From NCBI GenBank assembly GCA_002347725.1, contig DDXA01000004.1, forward strand, positions 1,083,693 through 1,147,692: a DNA stretch of 64,000 bases. Reading direction: 5' to 3'. The notes beneath the pieces are model-generated. The model was not told where the DNA came from and searched no databases. It saw only the letters and a program-made list of their open reading frames with translations. Made by a program: the position numbers and the translations under genes. This document shows, piece by piece, positions 1-7,565 of the stretch (within the stretch, counting starts at the first letter, position 1; the number at the start of each line of letters is the position of its first letter). This DNA comes from Actinobacteria bacterium UBA2272. Its GTDB lineage: Bacteria > Actinomycetota > Coriobacteriia > Anaerosomatales > Anaerosomataceae.

Positions 1-763
1 CGACGGCTCCGGTCGCGATCGCGCTGCGCAGGTCGTCGAGGGCCCGCGCATAACGACCGACTATCTCGGAGTCCGGATCTGCGATCGAGCCGTCCACCGT
101 CTCGAAGCCATCGGCTGCGCGCGCGATCTGCTCGATCAGGACAGGGGCGATGGCCAGCGCCAGCGGTGTCCGGCGATCCAACGCGAGCTGGGTCAGGTAC
201 GCGATGTCATCCCTGAGCGTCGTGTCGGTCGACGGGTCGCGTGTGAACCGGCCGTCAGCCGCCACGGCCGGGGTGTTCGAGACGTGCACGACGAGGGCCA
301 CGGGGAGCGCCTCGAAGTCTGCCGGGACCACGAGCAGGCGTCCGGCTTGAGCAGTGGGCGTCGAGCCCGTGGCCAGGACCCGGACCTCGATCGGATACCT
401 TCCCGGCGTGAGGCCGAGCGGGGCGAGGTCGTGCTCGAATCCCACGACGTGCCTGCCAGCAGGCATCTCCGAGCGGATCTCGGTCTTCTGGTAGACGAGC
501 CTTCCGGACGGACCGAACAGTCGCAGACGCACCTCGAGGTACTCTGCCGGTGCCGTGACCGCTACCGTCACGTTCGCCCGGAGGGCGTCGTCGGGGGTGA
601 CTGAAGGCGTTGGTTGCACGATATCGACGGTGACCGTCTGCTCGGCCTGCGCGACCACGGTGGGCGTGGTCGGCGCGGCAAGCGACGGCGAGGGAGTCAT
701 GAGGAGTCCGACTGCGAGCATGCATGCCACACGGGCAGCCAGGCTGTTTGGGCGAAGATGCAT
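1..763 (-). CDS. Secreted protein of unknown function (3' end outside window)
   Basis: The first 254 codons of a minus-strand gene; the rest lies beyond the left edge. An N-terminal signal peptide is visible (basic start, hydrophobic run, SLAAP cleavage-like site near residue 29). It is followed by an extracytoplasmic beta-rich stretch (about residues 40-150, with LEVRLRLFGP and GRYPIEVRVL), then a region starting VALVVHVSNTP that looks like the beginning of a carbohydrate-active or deacetylase-like barrel. I do not recognise the family and assign no function. ATG was chosen because it is the first start before the signal peptide; the ribosome-binding site is weak. It is divergent from lon, with 121 bp between the two starts that must hold both promoters. 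Base use matches the neighbours. Confidence 0.75.
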   Translation of the reverse strand, partial: MHLRPNSLAARVACMLAVGLLMTPSPSLAAPTTPTVVAQAEQTVTVDIVQPTPSVTPDDALRANVTVAVTAPAEYLEVRLRLFGPSGRLVYQKTEIRSEMPAGRHVVGFEHDLAPLGLTPGRYPIEVRVLATGSTPTAQAGRLLVVPADFEALPVALVVHVSNTPAVAADGRFTRDPSTDTTLRDDIAYLTQLALDRRTPLALAIAPVLIEQIARAADGFETVDGSIADPDSEIVGRYARALDDLRSAIATGAV

Positions 764-884
764 CACGTATGTCCGATCCGCTGTCCCGTGCGCGGGAGCG
801 GCCCCAGGTGTTCGTGTACGATGGCGGAGTACTGGGGAGATTATCACACGTCCTGTCACGTGCGAGACGAGAGGGCCCGACCCG

Positions 885-3227
885 ATGTCCACCAAAGACC
901 CGCGCGCGCCCATACCCGACGTGCTGCCGCTGATACCGCTTCGGGACCTCATCCTGTTCCCGAACCTGGTGGTGCCGCTGTTCGTCGGCAGGGAGCGATC
1001 GATCAACGCGCTGGAGCAGTCGATGCGGACCAATCATCTCGTCGCGCTCGTCACGCAGCGCGCCGCTGAGGTCCAGGATCCCGAGCCGGACGAGATCTAC
1101 GACGTCGGCTGCGTCGTCACAGTGCTGCAGGAGCTGAAGCTCCCCGACGGGACGGCAAAGGCGCTCGTCGAGGGTATCCAGCGGATACGCATACTCGAGT
1201 ATCTGGAGCGCGATCCCTATCTCACGGTGCGCGTCGAGGTGATCGACGAGGCGGGCACCGCCGATGTCGAGACGCAGGCGCTCATGCGCAATCTCGTCTC
1301 GGACTTCGAGAGCGCATCGGAGCTCGGCAAGCCGATCCCGCAGGAGGTCTTGCTGGCCGCGGCCGCGATCGAGGAGCCAGGGAGGCTCGCCGACTTCGTG
1401 ACGTTCCACCTGGCGCTGAAAGTCGAGGAGAAGCAGCAGATTCTCGAGGCGCTCGAGCCGAAGGACAGGCTCACCAAGACGTCGGAGTTCCTGCGCAAGG
1501 AACTCGAGATCCTCGAACTCGGCTCCAAGATCCAGAGCCGGGTCAAGGAGTCGATGTCCAAGACGCAGCGCGAGTACTTCCTGCGCGAGCAACTCAAGGC
1601 GATCCAACAAGAACTCGGTCAGTTCGATGAGACGCAGGCCGAGATCGACGAGTACAAGAACAAGATAGAAGCAGCGGGCATGCCCGAGCCGGTGGGGGAG
1701 AAGGCGCTCAAGGAGCTCGGCAGGCTGGAGAAGATGCCACAGGCAGCGGCCGAGACCGGCGTGATCAGGACGTACCTCGACTGGCTTGTCGGTCTGCCCT
1801 GGAACGTCTCCGACGAGGAGAAGCTCGACCTGGTCGAGGCCCAGGCGATCCTCGATGAGGATCACTACGGACTCGAGAAGGTCAAGGAACGTGTGCTCGA
1901 GTACCTTGCGGTGCACAAGCTGACCGACCACATGCGCGGCCCGATCCTGTGTTTTGTCGGCCCGCCCGGGGTGGGGAAGACATTGATCGGCAAGTCGATC
2001 GCCCGCGCGCTCAATCGCAAGTTCATCCGCATCAGCCTAGGCGGGGTGCGTGATGAGGCCGAGATCCGCGGACATCGGCGCACGTACGTCGGTGCGCTGC
2101 CGGGCCGGATAATACAGTCCATCAGCCAGACCGGCACGAACAACCCCGTCTTCATGATGGATGAGATCGACAAGGTCGGGATGGACTTCAGGGGCGACCC
2201 CACGTCGGCCCTGCTCGAGGTGCTCGATCCCGAGCAGAACTACGCCTTCCAGGACCACTACCTCGAGGCGCCGTTCGATCTCTCGGACGTCATGTTCATC
2301 ACCACGGCAAACGTTCTCGATCCGATCCCGCCGGCGCTCAAAGACCGTATGGAAGTCATCCACTTCCCGGGTTATACGGAGGACGAGAAGCTCCACATCG
2401 CGCGCAAGTACCTCGTGCCCAAGCAGCTCAAGGAGCACGGTCTTCGTCCCGGTCTGCTCGCCATCACCGACAGTGCGCTACGCGAGATCATCCGCACGTA
2501 CACGCGTGAGGCCGGCGTCCGCAATCTCGAGCGCCAGATCGCGGCGATCTGCCGGCAGGTCGCTCGCAAGGTGGTAGAGGGCGCCGAGGGCAAGACCTCG
2601 GTCACCGGCCGCAGCGTGGGCGAGTACCTCGGGCCCCGGAAGTTCACCTTTGGACTGGCCGAGAAGAAGGACGAGGTAGGCGTGGCTACGGGTCTCGTGT
2701 GGACCGAGGTCGGCGGCGATGTGATCTTCATCGAGGCGACCAAGATGAAGGGCAAGGGCGGACTAACCCTCACCGGCCAGCTCGGCGACGTCATGCGTGA
2801 GTCGGCGCAGGCCGCAGTGAGTTGGATCCGCGCGAACGCAGCCACACTCGGCATAGACCCGGGCTTCTCCGAGGAGTACGACCTGCACATCCATGTTCCC
2901 GCAGCGGCCATCCCCAAGGACGGCCCATCGGCCGGCATCACGATGGCCACCGCGCTGGCCTCGGTGCTGACCGGTGCTCGTGTTCGGCGGCAGGTGGCCA
3001 TGACGGGTGAGATCACGCTGCGGGGTCGCGTGCTACCCATCGGCGGCCTGAAGGAGAAGCTGCTCGCCGCCCACCGCGCGGGGCTCCAGACAGTGCTGAT
3101 CCCCAAGGACAACGTGCGCGATCTCGAGCTGGTTCCCGAGCACGTTCGTACCGAGATGGAGCTAGTGCCGGTAGAGCGGATGGACGAGGTCCTCGCGCGG
3201 GCGTTCCTGCCACCAAAGACTCGTTGA
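885..3227 (+). CDS. lon: ATP-dependent Lon protease
   Basis: Cytoplasmic AAA+ serine protease that degrades misfolded and regulatory proteins. The 780-residue length is normal for LonA. Seen in order: an N-terminal substrate-binding domain beginning with VLPLIPLRDLILFP, a coiled-coil linker with the conserved YFLREQLKAIQQELG segment, Walker A GPPGVGKT at about residues 359-366, and a C-terminal protease domain with the catalytic dyad S682 (in KDGPSAG) and K725 (second Lys of GGLKEK). The frame stays open upstream, but homology begins at this ATG (MSTKDPRAPIPD). No HspR-type inverted repeat was found upstream, so control by HspR as in Streptomyces is not supported here. It stands alone, divergent from the secreted protein gene. 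Confidence 0.97.
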   Translation: MSTKDPRAPIPDVLPLIPLRDLILFPNLVVPLFVGRERSINALEQSMRTNHLVALVTQRAAEVQDPEPDEIYDVGCVVTVLQELKLPDGTAKALVEGIQRIRILEYLERDPYLTVRVEVIDEAGTADVETQALMRNLVSDFESASELGKPIPQEVLLAAAAIEEPGRLADFVTFHLALKVEEKQQILEALEPKDRLTKTSEFLRKELEILELGSKIQSRVKESMSKTQREYFLREQLKAIQQELGQFDETQAEIDEYKNKIEAAGMPEPVGEKALKELGRLEKMPQAAAETGVIRTYLDWLVGLPWNVSDEEKLDLVEAQAILDEDHYGLEKVKERVLEYLAVHKLTDHMRGPILCFVGPPGVGKTLIGKSIARALNRKFIRISLGGVRDEAEIRGHRRTYVGALPGRIIQSISQTGTNNPVFMMDEIDKVGMDFRGDPTSALLEVLDPEQNYAFQDHYLEAPFDLSDVMFITTANVLDPIPPALKDRMEVIHFPGYTEDEKLHIARKYLVPKQLKEHGLRPGLLAITDSALREIIRTYTREAGVRNLERQIAAICRQVARKVVEGAEGKTSVTGRSVGEYLGPRKFTFGLAEKKDEVGVATGLVWTEVGGDVIFIEATKMKGKGGLTLTGQLGDVMRESAQAAVSWIRANAATLGIDPGFSEEYDLHIHVPAAAIPKDGPSAGITMATALASVLTGARVRRQVAMTGEITLRGRVLPIGGLKEKLLAAHRAGLQTVLIPKDNVRDLELVPEHVRTEMELVPVERMDEVLARAFLPPKTR

Positions 3228-3580
3228 TCCGATTCTGACGCCCCGGCGGAGCAACGCCAGCGCGTACGGTACGCCGCAAACCATAGGTATTGTGGTCTTG
3301 AATGCCGTTCGTCGGAATCTCAGGCCACTCGCCTGACTAGACTGTGACGCAGATTACACACTGGCTATCCTGGGAATGTCCTGTTCGAAGGCAAGAACGC
3401 CGTACTTTGATAGCTGAGATCGTGCTTCGCGGGAAGTGTTGATGTGCTGGACGTATCCTCGGTCACCGGAGTCCGGCACGGAGCTAATGGTGAGACCGGC
3501 CCTTAGTGAGGGCCGGTCTCTTTGTTTCCGAGGTGCGGCACGAGTCGCCCCTGCCCCGGGGCGCGTAGGAGGTGTTTACG
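3228..3580 (+). other. Non-coding gap between lon and the LPFTG surface protein gene
   Basis: A 353-bp gap with no credible gene. It holds one strong hairpin (3492-3520) about 265 nt past the lon stop and 60 nt before the surface-protein start. That is far for a simple lon terminator, so the hairpin may belong to a long mRNA leader. I looked for the conserved c-di-GMP-I core that is present at 6641-6736 and did not find it. The ribosome-binding site AGGAGGTG lies at 3568-3575. Confidence 0.6.
3492..3527 (+). terminator. Intrinsic terminator or leader attenuator
   Basis: A perfect 12-bp GC-rich stem (arms 3492-3503 and 3509-3520, loop TAGTG) followed by TTTGTTT. It is the only hairpin in the window with a clear T-rich tail. 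It either terminates lon read-through or acts as an attenuator in the leader of the surface-protein gene. Confidence 0.75.
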
Positions 3581-5788
3581 ATGGCAACCTTCATTTGGAA
3601 GCGAGTGAAGGGCGGATCGCCGTCGGCACGGGTGTTTTCAGCGTACCTGGCGCTCGTACTAACGATCGCCATGGTCGGCCCGGGCCTTTCGGTATACGCC
3701 GCGGACGGTGACGCTCAGAAAGGACACGCGTCCGAGCCGGTGGTCGAGGCCGAGCCGGTAGAGCCGGTCGTCGAAGAGCCGGTGGTCGAGGCTGAGCCGG
3801 TAGAGCCGGTCGTCGAAGAGCCGGTGGTCGAGGCCGAGCCGGTAGAGCCGGTCGTCGAGGCTGCGGTCGAGGCTGCGGTCGAGGAGCCAGTGGTCAAGGA
3901 ATCTGTCGAGAGTCTGATCACCGCATCAGCGACAGCCGTGGTTGCTGCGGTCGTGGCACCGCAGAATTCGGCGGCGCGACCCATCTGCGAAGGTGGCGTG
4001 AAGCTCGACAGCGACCCGCGTTCCGGCACATACACCTACACCAGCCCCAAGTCGGAGGTCACGCCCACAACGCCGGACGACTTCGAGATCACCATCGTCG
4101 TCCACGAGACTGACGATGGCATGACGTTCGACTTCACGTCCAACTACCCGGTCAGCCACGTGGCGGTCAAGGGTGGCAGCGGCGATGAAGGCTACATGGA
4201 CTACAACTACGATCCGCCGGTCTATTCGGCCGAGGGTCTGCACGCTCCGGTCAACCCGTCCGGCGACTACGCGGACATCAGCCACATCATCTTCTGCTTT
4301 GGTGTGATCGAGGAGCCTGAGGAAGGCGACCTGATCGTCTACAAGTATCACGACCTCAACGAGAACGGCGCGTACGACGACGGTGAGCCGATGCTCGAGG
4401 ACTGGGAGTTCACACTGACCCAGTCCACGCCACCGATCACGGCGTCGGCGATCTCGCTCGTCGCTACCGGCACTACCGATGTCGATGGCGAGTTGCTCTT
4501 CGGCGGACTCGAGCCCGGTGATTACACGGTGACCGAGACGCTTCAGAGTGGCTGGACCAACACCACGCCGCTTTCGCAGGACGTGACCGTGGTCGACGGA
4601 CAGACGGCATCGCTGTGGTTCGGCAACATCCCCACGATCGAGGAGCCCGAGGAAGGCGACCTGATCGTCTACAAGTATCACGACCTCAACGAGAACGGCG
4701 CGTACGACGACGGTGAGCCGATGCTCGGGGACTGGGAGTTCACGCTCTACCAGGAGCCCGTGCTCGCGGAGGGTCCGACCCTGCAGGCGATCATGATCGA
4801 CTCCGGCCTGACCGACGCGAACGGCGAGTTGCTCTTCGGCGGACTCGAGCCCGGTGAGTACACCGTGACCGAGACGCTTCAGAGTGGCTGGACCAACACC
4901 ACGCCGCTTTCGCAGGACGTGACCGTGGTCGACGGACAGACGGCATCGCTGTGGTTCGGCAACATCCCCACGATCGAGGAGCCCGAGGAAGGCGACCTGA
5001 TCGTCTACAAGTTCGAGGACCTCAACGAGAACGGCCTGTTCGATGAAGGCGAGCCGATGCTCGAGGACTGGGAGTTCACACTCTCGGTCGGCGACGCCGA
5101 TCTTGACTCCGGCCTGACCGACGCGAACGGCGAGCTGCTCTTCGGCGGCCTCGAGCCCGGTGAGTACACCGTGACCGAGACGCTTCAGGACGGCTGGACC
5201 AACACCACGCCGCTGTCGCAGGACGTGACCGTGGTCGACGGACAGACCGCGTCGCTGTGGTTCGGCAACATCGAGGAGTTCCTGCCGTTCACCGAACTCG
5301 ACCTGGCGATCACCAAGCTTGCCAACAAGGCTGAGGCCGATCCAGGTGAGCTCATCACCTACACGCTCACCTACTGGAACACCGGCGAACTCGTGGCCTA
5401 CAACTTCACCATCACCGACGACTTCGACGAGCGGTACGTGACGGTGGTCGACGCGGCTGGCGGAACTGTCGCCGACGGCAAGATCACCTGGGCACTCGCC
5501 GGTCCGCTGGCGATGGAGGACGGCAAGCAGACCATCACCTACACGGTCCGCGTGAAGTCCGCTATGCCTGACGGAGTCACCAACGTCGACAACGTGGTCG
5601 TCATCGACCACCCACTCGACAGTGACCCGACGAACAACACCGACGACGAGCGTGTGGTCGTCCGGGTCGTCGAGGAAGAGCCGTTCCTGCCCTTCACCGG
5701 CGGCGAGTATGCACTGCTGATCGCGATTGCGGCCGGTGCGGCGACGCTCGGCACGGTGCTTCGGCTCCGGCGCGATCAGGCAGCATAA
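3581..5788 (+). CDS. LPFTG-anchored surface protein with SdrD B-like repeats
   Basis: A 735-residue predicted cell-wall-anchored protein. Seen in order: a signal peptide (basic MATFIWKRVK, hydrophobic core, VYAAD cleavage-like site near residue 45); an acidic Glu/Pro/Val stalk of three 14-residue repeats; a domain at about residues 130-240; three B-type (SdrD/SpaA-like) beta-sandwich repeats of 100-112 residues, each opening with GDLIVYK and closing with SLWFGNI; a DUF11-like module (LDLAITKLANKAEADPG); and a C-terminal sorting signal LPFTG (residues 703-707), hydrophobic helix and RLRR tail. Sortase would cleave between T and G and link the protein to peptidoglycan. The class E-like sortase at 6887 is the obvious candidate enzyme. 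ATG follows AGGAGGTG by 5 nt. Ligand unknown. Confidence 0.9.
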   Translation: MATFIWKRVKGGSPSARVFSAYLALVLTIAMVGPGLSVYAADGDAQKGHASEPVVEAEPVEPVVEEPVVEAEPVEPVVEEPVVEAEPVEPVVEAAVEAAVEEPVVKESVESLITASATAVVAAVVAPQNSAARPICEGGVKLDSDPRSGTYTYTSPKSEVTPTTPDDFEITIVVHETDDGMTFDFTSNYPVSHVAVKGGSGDEGYMDYNYDPPVYSAEGLHAPVNPSGDYADISHIIFCFGVIEEPEEGDLIVYKYHDLNENGAYDDGEPMLEDWEFTLTQSTPPITASAISLVATGTTDVDGELLFGGLEPGDYTVTETLQSGWTNTTPLSQDVTVVDGQTASLWFGNIPTIEEPEEGDLIVYKYHDLNENGAYDDGEPMLGDWEFTLYQEPVLAEGPTLQAIMIDSGLTDANGELLFGGLEPGEYTVTETLQSGWTNTTPLSQDVTVVDGQTASLWFGNIPTIEEPEEGDLIVYKFEDLNENGLFDEGEPMLEDWEFTLSVGDADLDSGLTDANGELLFGGLEPGEYTVTETLQDGWTNTTPLSQDVTVVDGQTASLWFGNIEEFLPFTELDLAITKLANKAEADPGELITYTLTYWNTGELVAYNFTITDDFDERYVTVVDAAGGTVADGKITWALAGPLAMEDGKQTITYTVRVKSAMPDGVTNVDNVVVIDHPLDSDPTNNTDDERVVVRVVEEEPFLPFTGGEYALLIAIAAGAATLGTVLRLRRDQAA
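3734..3859 (+). repeat. Three 42-bp tandem repeats coding the Glu/Pro/Val stalk
   Basis: Three adjacent, nearly identical 42-bp units encode EPVVEAEPVEPVVE. The few differences are synonymous or near the last unit's end. This is a typical cell-wall-spanning stalk and a site where copy number could slip between strains. Confidence 0.9.
4307..5269 (+). repeat. Three long near-identical intragenic repeats (B domains)
   Basis: Units begin at 4307, 4637 and 4973 (330, 336 and about 297 bp). Their ends are almost identical in DNA: the GDLIVYK...DLNENG opening and the TVTETLQ...SLWFGNI closing. Only the middle loops differ in length and sequence. The high DNA identity indicates recent duplication or ongoing gene conversion. 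Confidence 0.9.
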
Positions 5789-5793
5789 CGTGT

Positions 5794-5822
5794 GATTCCC
5801 ACCCCGAGTAGGGGGTGGAATC
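5794..5822 (+). terminator. Hairpin just after the surface protein gene
   Basis: GATTCC + ACCCC arms pair with GGGGT + GGAATC around a 6-nt loop, with one bulged C. It starts 6 nt past the stop codon. There is no T-run; assigned from position and stem stability. Confidence 0.55.
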
Positions 5823-5888
5823 CAGGGGCACGTTCGCTGCACGAGGCGCGTCCGTCACAGGCGGGCGCGCCTCATGTGTCCGGAACAT

Positions 5889-5923
5889 GACGAGACCCCG
5901 GGGAGGGTGTCCGGGGTCTCGTC
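5889..5923. terminator. Bidirectional terminator hairpin between convergent genes
   Basis: A perfect 13-bp stem (arms 5889-5901 and 5911-5923, 9-nt loop) lies between the convergent surface-protein and HExxH genes and can form on either strand. No T-tract on either side. Confidence 0.65.
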
Positions 5924-5945
5924 GGGTCTGCTCGGTTCTGCGGTC

Positions 5946-6548
5946 TTACTTCGGCGGAACGTTCTCGCCCCAGTCGATGACGCCGTTGTCGCGCCAGTCG
6001 ATGATGTGCCAGATCTCGTGGCCGATGATCGTCTCGAGGCTCCGCGTGTGGGTCGGGCTGATCACGATGCGTCCTGACTTGTAGTAGCAGACGGCCTGGT
6101 AGCCCTTCGCGTCGCCGTAGGAGACCGTGGCGCCCTTGAGGATCGGGTACCTGCCGATGTAGCGATTCAGGATCGCCTGGGCGTCCGCCTTGCTCGGTGC
6201 AGGGGCCGACGTGCCGGCGGCCTGCGTCGTGCTGGCGGTGGAAGTCCCCGTGGCGCGTGCGCCCGAGGTCGAGCGGGTGCCCGAGGTCGTTCGCGGCGCT
6301 GCGACGGTCTGAATGACCGTGGCTGACCGGGCATGTGCTGCCACCTCGAGTCCCGTGGGGGACTCGGCGCCGGCGACGACCTTGCGGGTCACCTCGGCAG
6401 ATGCGAGCTTGCTCTCGAAGTTGTCGACGTACTGCGCAGCGGATGCCGCAGACGGTGACGACAGGAGTCCGGCGGCCAGGACAGCGACGAGGACCGCCGC
6501 CACGCTGCCAAGCACCGCGCTGACCTTCGTTCTCTTGCTGTTCTTCAT
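5946..6548 (-). CDS. Secreted HExxH putative metalloprotease under c-di-GMP riboswitch
   Basis: A 200-residue protein with a clear signal peptide (MKNSKRTK, hydrophobic stretch to about residue 35, ASAAQ). A low-complexity Thr/Ser/Ala linker (residues about 75-118) leads to a compact C-terminal domain ending in HEIWH (residues 177-181), the zinc-binding and catalytic motif of gluzincin-type metallopeptidases; E195 in DWGENVPP is a possible third ligand. The domain is very small for a protease, so activity is inferred from the motif only. It runs convergent to the LPFTG gene and divergent from the sortase. A GEMM aptamer and an RBS hairpin lie in its leader, so expression probably responds to cyclic-di-GMP. 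In C. difficile a secreted protease under a c-di-GMP-I switch sheds surface adhesins; a similar role here is a hypothesis. The PPxP-type target of that enzyme is not obvious in the neighbouring protein. Confidence 0.75.
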   Translation of the reverse strand: MKNSKRTKVSAVLGSVAAVLVAVLAAGLLSSPSAASAAQYVDNFESKLASAEVTRKVVAGAESPTGLEVAAHARSATVIQTVAAPRTTSGTRSTSGARATGTSTASTTQAAGTSAPAPSKADAQAILNRYIGRYPILKGATVSYGDAKGYQAVCYYKSGRIVISPTHTRSLETIIGHEIWHIIDWRDNGVIDWGENVPPK

Positions 6549-6549
6549 T

Positions 6550-6568
6550 TTGGATCGCCCCTATCCAA
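6550..6568 (-). promoter_or_regulatory. Hairpin enclosing the ribosome-binding site of the HExxH gene
   Basis: On the minus strand TTGGAT and ATCCAA form a perfect 6-bp inverted repeat with the likely ribosome-binding site AGGGGCG as its loop, one base before the ATG. It probably is part of the riboswitch expression platform, controlling translation start. Confidence 0.6.
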
Positions 6569-6583
6569 GGTCCGCACGCATAT

Positions 6584-6624
6584 CGGCCCGACTCCTCCCT
6601 TCAGGCGTGGGTGGTGTCGGGCCG
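6584..6624 (-). promoter_or_regulatory. Leader hairpin between aptamer and start codon
   Basis: A perfect 9-bp stem (arms 6584-6592 and 6616-6624) with a 23-nt loop sits between the GEMM aptamer and the RBS hairpin. It is not followed by T residues, so it is a structural part of the platform rather than an ordinary terminator. Confidence 0.55.
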
Positions 6625-6640
6625 GCGTATCGCGTGGGCT

Positions 6641-6736
6641 CGAACCTTCGGTAGTCCGGCTGTCGTGGGAGGGTGATCCTCCGGTAGACCCGTGACTTTG
6701 CGTGGTCGGTCTTTCGACCGTCCTTGCCTTTTCGGG
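6641..6736 (-). ncRNA. Cyclic-di-GMP-I (GEMM) riboswitch aptamer
   Basis: Read on the minus strand the segment shows the conserved GEMM order: GGCAAGG, a P2 stem GGTC-GAAA-GACC with a GNRA tetraloop, the core ACGCAAAG followed by TCACGGGTCT, a P3 stem (GGAGG/CCTCC), and the closing GACAGCCGGACTACCG. This matches the type I c-di-GMP aptamer; some members of this class instead prefer cyclic GMP-AMP and I cannot tell which from sequence. It lies about 90 nt upstream of the secreted HExxH gene. Whether the switch is on or off with ligand is not visible. Confidence 0.88.
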
Positions 6737-6805
6737 AGCGTTCCGATCTGCGCTTTTCAAGGTCTCTCACGTACACTGAGGTTATCGGCAGGGCAGCGCG
6801 AGGAC

Positions 6806-6834
6806 TTGACTCCTCTGTGTGATTCGTCACAGAA
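6806..6834 (+). promoter_or_regulatory. Possible sortase-operon promoter with a palindrome
   Basis: TTGACT (6806-6811) is followed after 17 nt by CACAGA (6829-6834), about 53 nt before the sortase start. TGTGA-TTCG-TCACA (6818-6831) is a perfect palindrome inside the spacer and a second TCACACA follows at 6850. The -10 is poor; the palindrome could be an operator. Confidence 0.35.
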
Positions 6835-6886
6835 GTCTGGTGAGACAGGTCACACAGCGTGCCTGATGACCGGGAGGTCGGTGGGT

Positions 6887-7555
6887 GTGAAGCGTTCAGT
6901 CAGGTGGCGCCATGCGGTGGGCAATCTGCTGCTGGGTGTCTCGATCGGGCTTCTCGCCTACTACTCGCTGACGACGCTCATGGGCTGGCTCGCCCAGCGC
7001 GACCTGCGGGACCGGGCGGGAGACGTCGCCGCGTACGATTCAGGCGCACCCGAAGGCCTGCTGTCGGCCAGCGGTCCCCCGATGGATTTCAGCGGGTGGG
7101 CCGAGGAGGACCGCGCGTACTGGGATGCGCTTCCGGCGGGGGAGGCGTTCGGTCGGCTCGTGATCGGCGCCATGGACCTCGACGTCATGGTCATCAAGGG
7201 TGTCACGACCGCGGACCTGCGGCAGGGGCCCGGCTGGATCGACTGGACGGATCTGCCGGGGCCGAGTGGCACGTGCGGGATATCCGGTCACCGTACGACG
7301 TATGGCGCGCCATTCCGCCGGCTTGATGAGCTCGCCGAGGGTGATACCATCGATCTGTATTCACCGTATCGTCGCTACCGGTACACCGTGACACGGTCAC
7401 TCGTGGTGCGGCCGAGTCAGGTCGAAGTCGTGGCGTCCACCGAGCGTCCGTCACTCACGCTCACCGCGTGTCACCCACCGTACAGCGCGACATACCGGCT
7501 CGCGGTGCAGGCGGATCTCGTGGACGTGCGACGGGTGGACGGATCGGCAGACTAA
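6887..7555 (+). CDS. Sortase (class E-like)
   Basis: A 222-residue membrane-anchored cysteine transpeptidase that joins LPxTG-type proteins to the cell wall. One N-terminal membrane helix (about residues 12-33) is followed by the sortase beta-barrel with H135 (SGHRTTYG), catalytic C195 (TLTACHPP) and R204 (TYRL). The TL(T/S)xCHP signature fits class E, whose known members prefer LAxTG; the only sorting signal in the window is LPFTG, so specificity needs testing. A GTG start was chosen for its GGGAGG site 9 nt upstream; an in-frame ATG 21 nt earlier is possible. The gene leads a run with the epimerase (10-bp gap) and a UDG-like gene, and diverges from the riboswitch-controlled HExxH gene. Confidence 0.92.
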   Translation: MKRSVRWRHAVGNLLLGVSIGLLAYYSLTTLMGWLAQRDLRDRAGDVAAYDSGAPEGLLSASGPPMDFSGWAEEDRAYWDALPAGEAFGRLVIGAMDLDVMVIKGVTTADLRQGPGWIDWTDLPGPSGTCGISGHRTTYGAPFRRLDELAEGDTIDLYSPYRRYRYTVTRSLVVRPSQVEVVASTERPSLTLTACHPPYSATYRLAVQADLVDVRRVDGSAD

Positions 7556-7565
7556 GGAGCGGCGT

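Noticed and set aside
555..884. Upstream extension of lon by 110 codons
   Set aside because: Lies across the divergent secreted-protein gene; Lon homology starts at 885.
764..884. HspR operator upstream of lon
   Set aside because: No CTTGAG/CTCAAG pair found, although lon is HspR-controlled in Streptomyces.
3330..3480. Second GEMM riboswitch before the surface protein
   Set aside because: Fragments such as GACGCA and GATAGC appear but in the wrong order and without the core.
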